Shown: positions 61,263 to 64,000 of the stretch, one piece after another
How positions within the stretch are numbered: the first letter of the stretch is position 1
Layout of the letters: every line of letters begins with the position of its first letter
From: Lewinellaceae bacterium
Lineage (GTDB): Bacteria; Bacteroidota; Bacteroidia; Chitinophagales; Saprospiraceae
Assembly (NCBI GenBank): GCA_016708875.1
Contig: JADJFA010000021.1
Coordinates: forward strand, 36,192 to 100,191
Direction: 5' to 3'
DNA: 64,000 nucleotides
Made by a program: the position numbers and the translations under genes
The notes under the pieces: generated by a model
What the model was told of the DNA's origin: nothing
Seen by the model: the letters and a program-made list of their open reading frames with translations, nothing else
Database searches by the model: none

Positions 61263-63527
61263 ATGACTCTGCATATTATACACCAGCAGCTCTTTTCCCT
61301 ACTAATGCTATTCATTTTTCTTACTTCCTGCAACGGACAAGTCAAAACAAACTTGCCCAATGGCAGTAATAATGAACCAAAAACAACCACACTAGGGCAG
61401 CCTAAAATGATCAGGACCCAAGGCTCAAATCAATTTAGCAGTGTTAGTTGTGGATTACAGGACAAAACCGGCCTGCTTTGGTTCGGCACTTCCGGAGAAG
61501 GCTTATATTGCTACGATCCCGCCAAAGGCGGTTTTGTCAATTATTTAGAAAAAGATGGCCTGTGCAATAATAATATACTCTCTATGCTAGAAGATAAAAC
61601 GGGCAATATTTGGTTCGGCACTTCTGCAGGACTTTGCCGTTACGACCCTTCAGCTTCGCTCAGCACAGGTGGAAAACGCTTTACCAGTATACCAATCGCT
61701 GTGATTGATGAACACAATTTCTATCCCTCCAATGAAAAAGCTCCAGCCAATGCTCAACCAGATGTTTGGAGTATTATGCAGGATAAATCCGGTAAAATTT
61801 GGTTCGGCACGGGTAATGATGGGGTCTATTGCTATAACCCCGACAAAGGCGAGTTTACCCGTTTTTTACATAATGATGGTATAATTAACAATAGCGACCT
61901 TCAGCTTAAGGCGATAACCGCTATCCTGGAAGATCACCAAGGAAATATTTGGTTTGCCACGTGGTTTGAAGGCCTGTGTCGTTATGATCCCGCCGCAGGT
62001 GATCTATCCAATTTTAAACCGAATGGCGACGTATGGTTTGGTGCCATATTTGAAGATAAAACCGGAAGCCTCTGGTTCGGCACAAGAGACCATGGCGCAT
62101 ACCGTTACGATGGAAAAACCTTTGCCAATTTTTTTGCGGATACGCCAATCTTTAATGCATGTTGTGTTTGTGCTATGGCGGAAGACAAAGCGGGAAATAT
62201 TTGGTTCGCCACGGAGTTTGGCAATGCTGCGGAGCGGGGAAAATTTTGGAGGCGTGTGGTGCTACAATCCCTCGACTTCTTTAGGCGGGTTCCTGCAAAT
62301 GACCAATTATACCATAAAAGACGGGCTTAGAAACAATGCTGTTTTTAGTGTTACGCCAGATAAATCTGGAAAAATTTGGTTTGGAACCAGAGACATGGGT
62401 TTGTGTAGTTACGACCCTTTGGCTACGTTTAGTGCAGGCGAAAAAATCTTTACTGATTTTTCGGATAGACAGTCGAAGGATATACGCTGCATATTTGAGG
62501 ATCAAACCGGAAACCTCTGGTTTGGCACCAATGGCGACGGCGTTTGTCGTTACGATCCATCGGAAGCATCCAGGGCAAATTCAAAAGCCATTACCTACTT
62601 TACTCGAAAGAAGGATTCTGCGGCACCGATGTAAGGTGTATTTCAGCAGATAAAAACGGAAACCTGTGGTTCGGTACGAATGGGGGCCTGTCTAAATTTG
62701 ACGGGAAACATTTTGTCAATTTTACGGTGGCGGACGGACTGATTAGCAATGATATTTGGAGCTTAATGATTGACAGAACTGGAACCATTTGGGTCGGCAC
62801 AAAGGAAGGTGTTTGTCGGCACAATCCTTCAATTGAGTCTGACGGTTCAAAAGATTTTGCCAGTTTTTCGATTCCTGCGGCGGAACAAAATGACTTTTCA
62901 AGGCCAGTTTCAGGCACTAAGCTGATCTGGGATATCAAAGAAGATCGCGCCGGAAATATTTGGTTCGCCACCAATGGTGCAGGGGTCTATCGCTTCGATC
63001 CAGCCTCAGGCGGGTTGTCCAATATTTCAAAGCAAAATGGACTATGTAATAATTATGTGAATTGCATTTTAGAAGATAAAAAGGGGAAGATTTGGTTCGC
63101 TACACAACACGGAGGCGTGAGCTGTTATGATCCAAAGGCATCACCGGGAGGTTTAAAATCTCAGTCTGCCGGACATGCCGGATCCACCACTTTTACCCTC
63201 AAAGAAGGCCTATGCGGGAATGGAGTTTGGAACATGTTGGAAGATAAAGCTGGAAACATTTGGTTTGCCGCGAATACCCTGGTTTATCCCGCAACCAACA
63301 GCGGCAATGTATGCCGCTATGATGGAAGAACATTCACGAATTTTACCGATAATGAAGGCCTCCTGACCAACAATTATGTCCAAAGTGTTTTTGAAGATAG
63401 AAAAGGAGTCCTTTGGCTCGGCTGTGCTGGCGGGCTCTGCCGATTTGATCCCACCAAAGGCGTGTTTATCAATATTACCAAAGAATGGTCGTTGGGAGTG
63501 CTGAAAATAAACGTCCATGGAGCATAA
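61263..63527 (+). CDS. Two-component-regulator-type propeller lipoprotein (two frameshifts)
   Basis: About 755 aa. Lipobox LTSCNGQ near residue 22, then some 15 propeller units of the form LEDKTGNIWFGTSAGLCRYDP (Reg_prop, as in the sensors of hybrid two-component systems). No Y_Y_Y, histidine kinase or receiver domain follows, so it is a propeller-only surface or periplasmic protein, likely for glycan or protein binding. Frame breaks at about 62233 and about 62606; restoring one base each rejoins GENFGGVWCYNPS and KEGFCGTDVRC. It starts two bases past the hydrolase stop, so the two are one operon. AT-rich. Confidence 0.85.
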
Positions 63528-63591
63528 TTGGTGAAAACCAAGCGCGGCAGGGGCATCGGTTATTGGCTAATGGTGATAGGGTTGAAGCAGG

Positions 63592-63790
63592 AACACCACT
63601 TGGGGCAGAAACCATCGCTGAAGCAGTGGCAGAAGCCGAGCGACAAGGCGTTCGCGCTAAAGCAATTACGCCATTTTGTTAGCGAAAGGCTTGGCAAAGC
63701 CTGACGGGCGGAGAGTTTGGAGAGCCAACTTGAATTGGTGTTGAATAATGTGCGCGATTGGGGAGAGATTGCGGTGGCATGTTGTGGGTG
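63592..63790 (+). pseudogene. Decayed copy of the psuG 3' end
   Basis: Aligns with psuG 59155-59330: EAVAEAERQGVRAKAITPF, then after frameshifts QLELVLNNVR. The first 57 bases differ from psuG mostly at silent positions; the rest is broken by indels. No 5' part of psuG is present. It closes the AT-rich segment that follows the intact psuG. Confidence 0.85.
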
Positions 63791-64000
63791 TCCACTGGAC
63801 AAACCTCGCAGGATATTTTTGCACAAAGTTGAAACTTTGAATGAATGGGAATCTTGTCTTTGAAAAGACCTTGATATTGCTTTTAATGCTTTATCCGGTA
63901 CCCAGTGCATGAATTCAAAAGTTTTTAAGAAAAATATGAACAATGGTGAAAAATCACGTTGTTTGCGATAAATTACTTAACCCGATGCTTCTTACTTTCA

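Noticed and set aside
63560..63943. Minus-strand ORF of 127 aa at the right edge
   Set aside because: It is the shadow of the decayed psuG fragment on the plus strand.

Overview
The window reads as chromosomal DNA of a Bacteroidota bacterium, most likely a Saprospiria-like lineage. Supporting signs are a fused LpxC-FabZ gene followed by LpxA, DUF5606, a type IX secretion (T9SS) C-terminal sorting domain, SprB and PKD repeats, FG-GAP/ASPIC-UnbV lipoproteins, a MutL-rhomboid-rhomboid cluster, and promoters of the Bacteroidota type (TTG, about 17-23 nt, TAnnTTTG). No plasmid or phage genes, rRNA or CRISPR array are seen. One tRNA (Asn, GTT) is present.

Layout. 1-2.3 kb: broken PKD protein, DUF5606 gene and frr. 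2.5-7.0 kb: a SpoIIE-type phosphatase gene followed by an AT-rich block of three cargo genes (tandem DUF1772 membrane protein, zinc-peptidase-like protein, zinc-free dehydrogenase); the 3' end of the phosphatase gene recurs inside this block. 7.4-9.9 kb: decayed TPR-CHAT (caspase-like) gene. 10.2-15.4 kb: housekeeping cluster (ABC ATPase, lpxA, lpxC-fabZ, recR, HNH pair, truA). 15.4-26 kb: lipid, sugar and amino-acid metabolism (acyl-CoA synthetase, UMF1-like MFS, GH20, thrB, GT2, thioesterase, arcA). 26-31 kb: tandem VCBS/ASPIC lipoproteins. 31-41 kb: DEAD-box helicase, Cys-rich protein, MORN-like protein, large T9SS surface protein, conserved hypothetical. 41-43 kb: accessory patch with an orphan DUF433 antitoxin, REP repeats and a 300-bp MITE. 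43-56 kb: rhomboids, mutL, DUF1016 nuclease, RND adaptor, TrpF-like protein, xth, ABC exporter, SGNH-like protein, DUF4197. 56-64 kb: GH113-like protein, PfkB kinase, tRNA-Asn, psuG, then AT-rich cargo (serine hydrolase, giant propeller lipoprotein) that ends in a decayed second copy of the psuG 3' end.

Three themes stand out. (1) At two unrelated loci (phosphatase and psuG) AT-rich cargo lies between a host gene and a second, mostly synonymously diverged copy of that gene's own 3' end. This suggests a recurring integration route that keeps the host gene intact. (2) Intergenic spaces hold many long, often perfect palindromes built from short repeated words; the same word families recur at distant loci, and related palindromes also sit in frame inside an acyl-CoA synthetase, mutL and a DUF1016 gene. 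(3) About a dozen genes, including essential frr, are split by single-base indels that lie mostly in homopolymer runs. Most of these look like sequence errors, so such genes are annotated here as single frameshifted CDSs.
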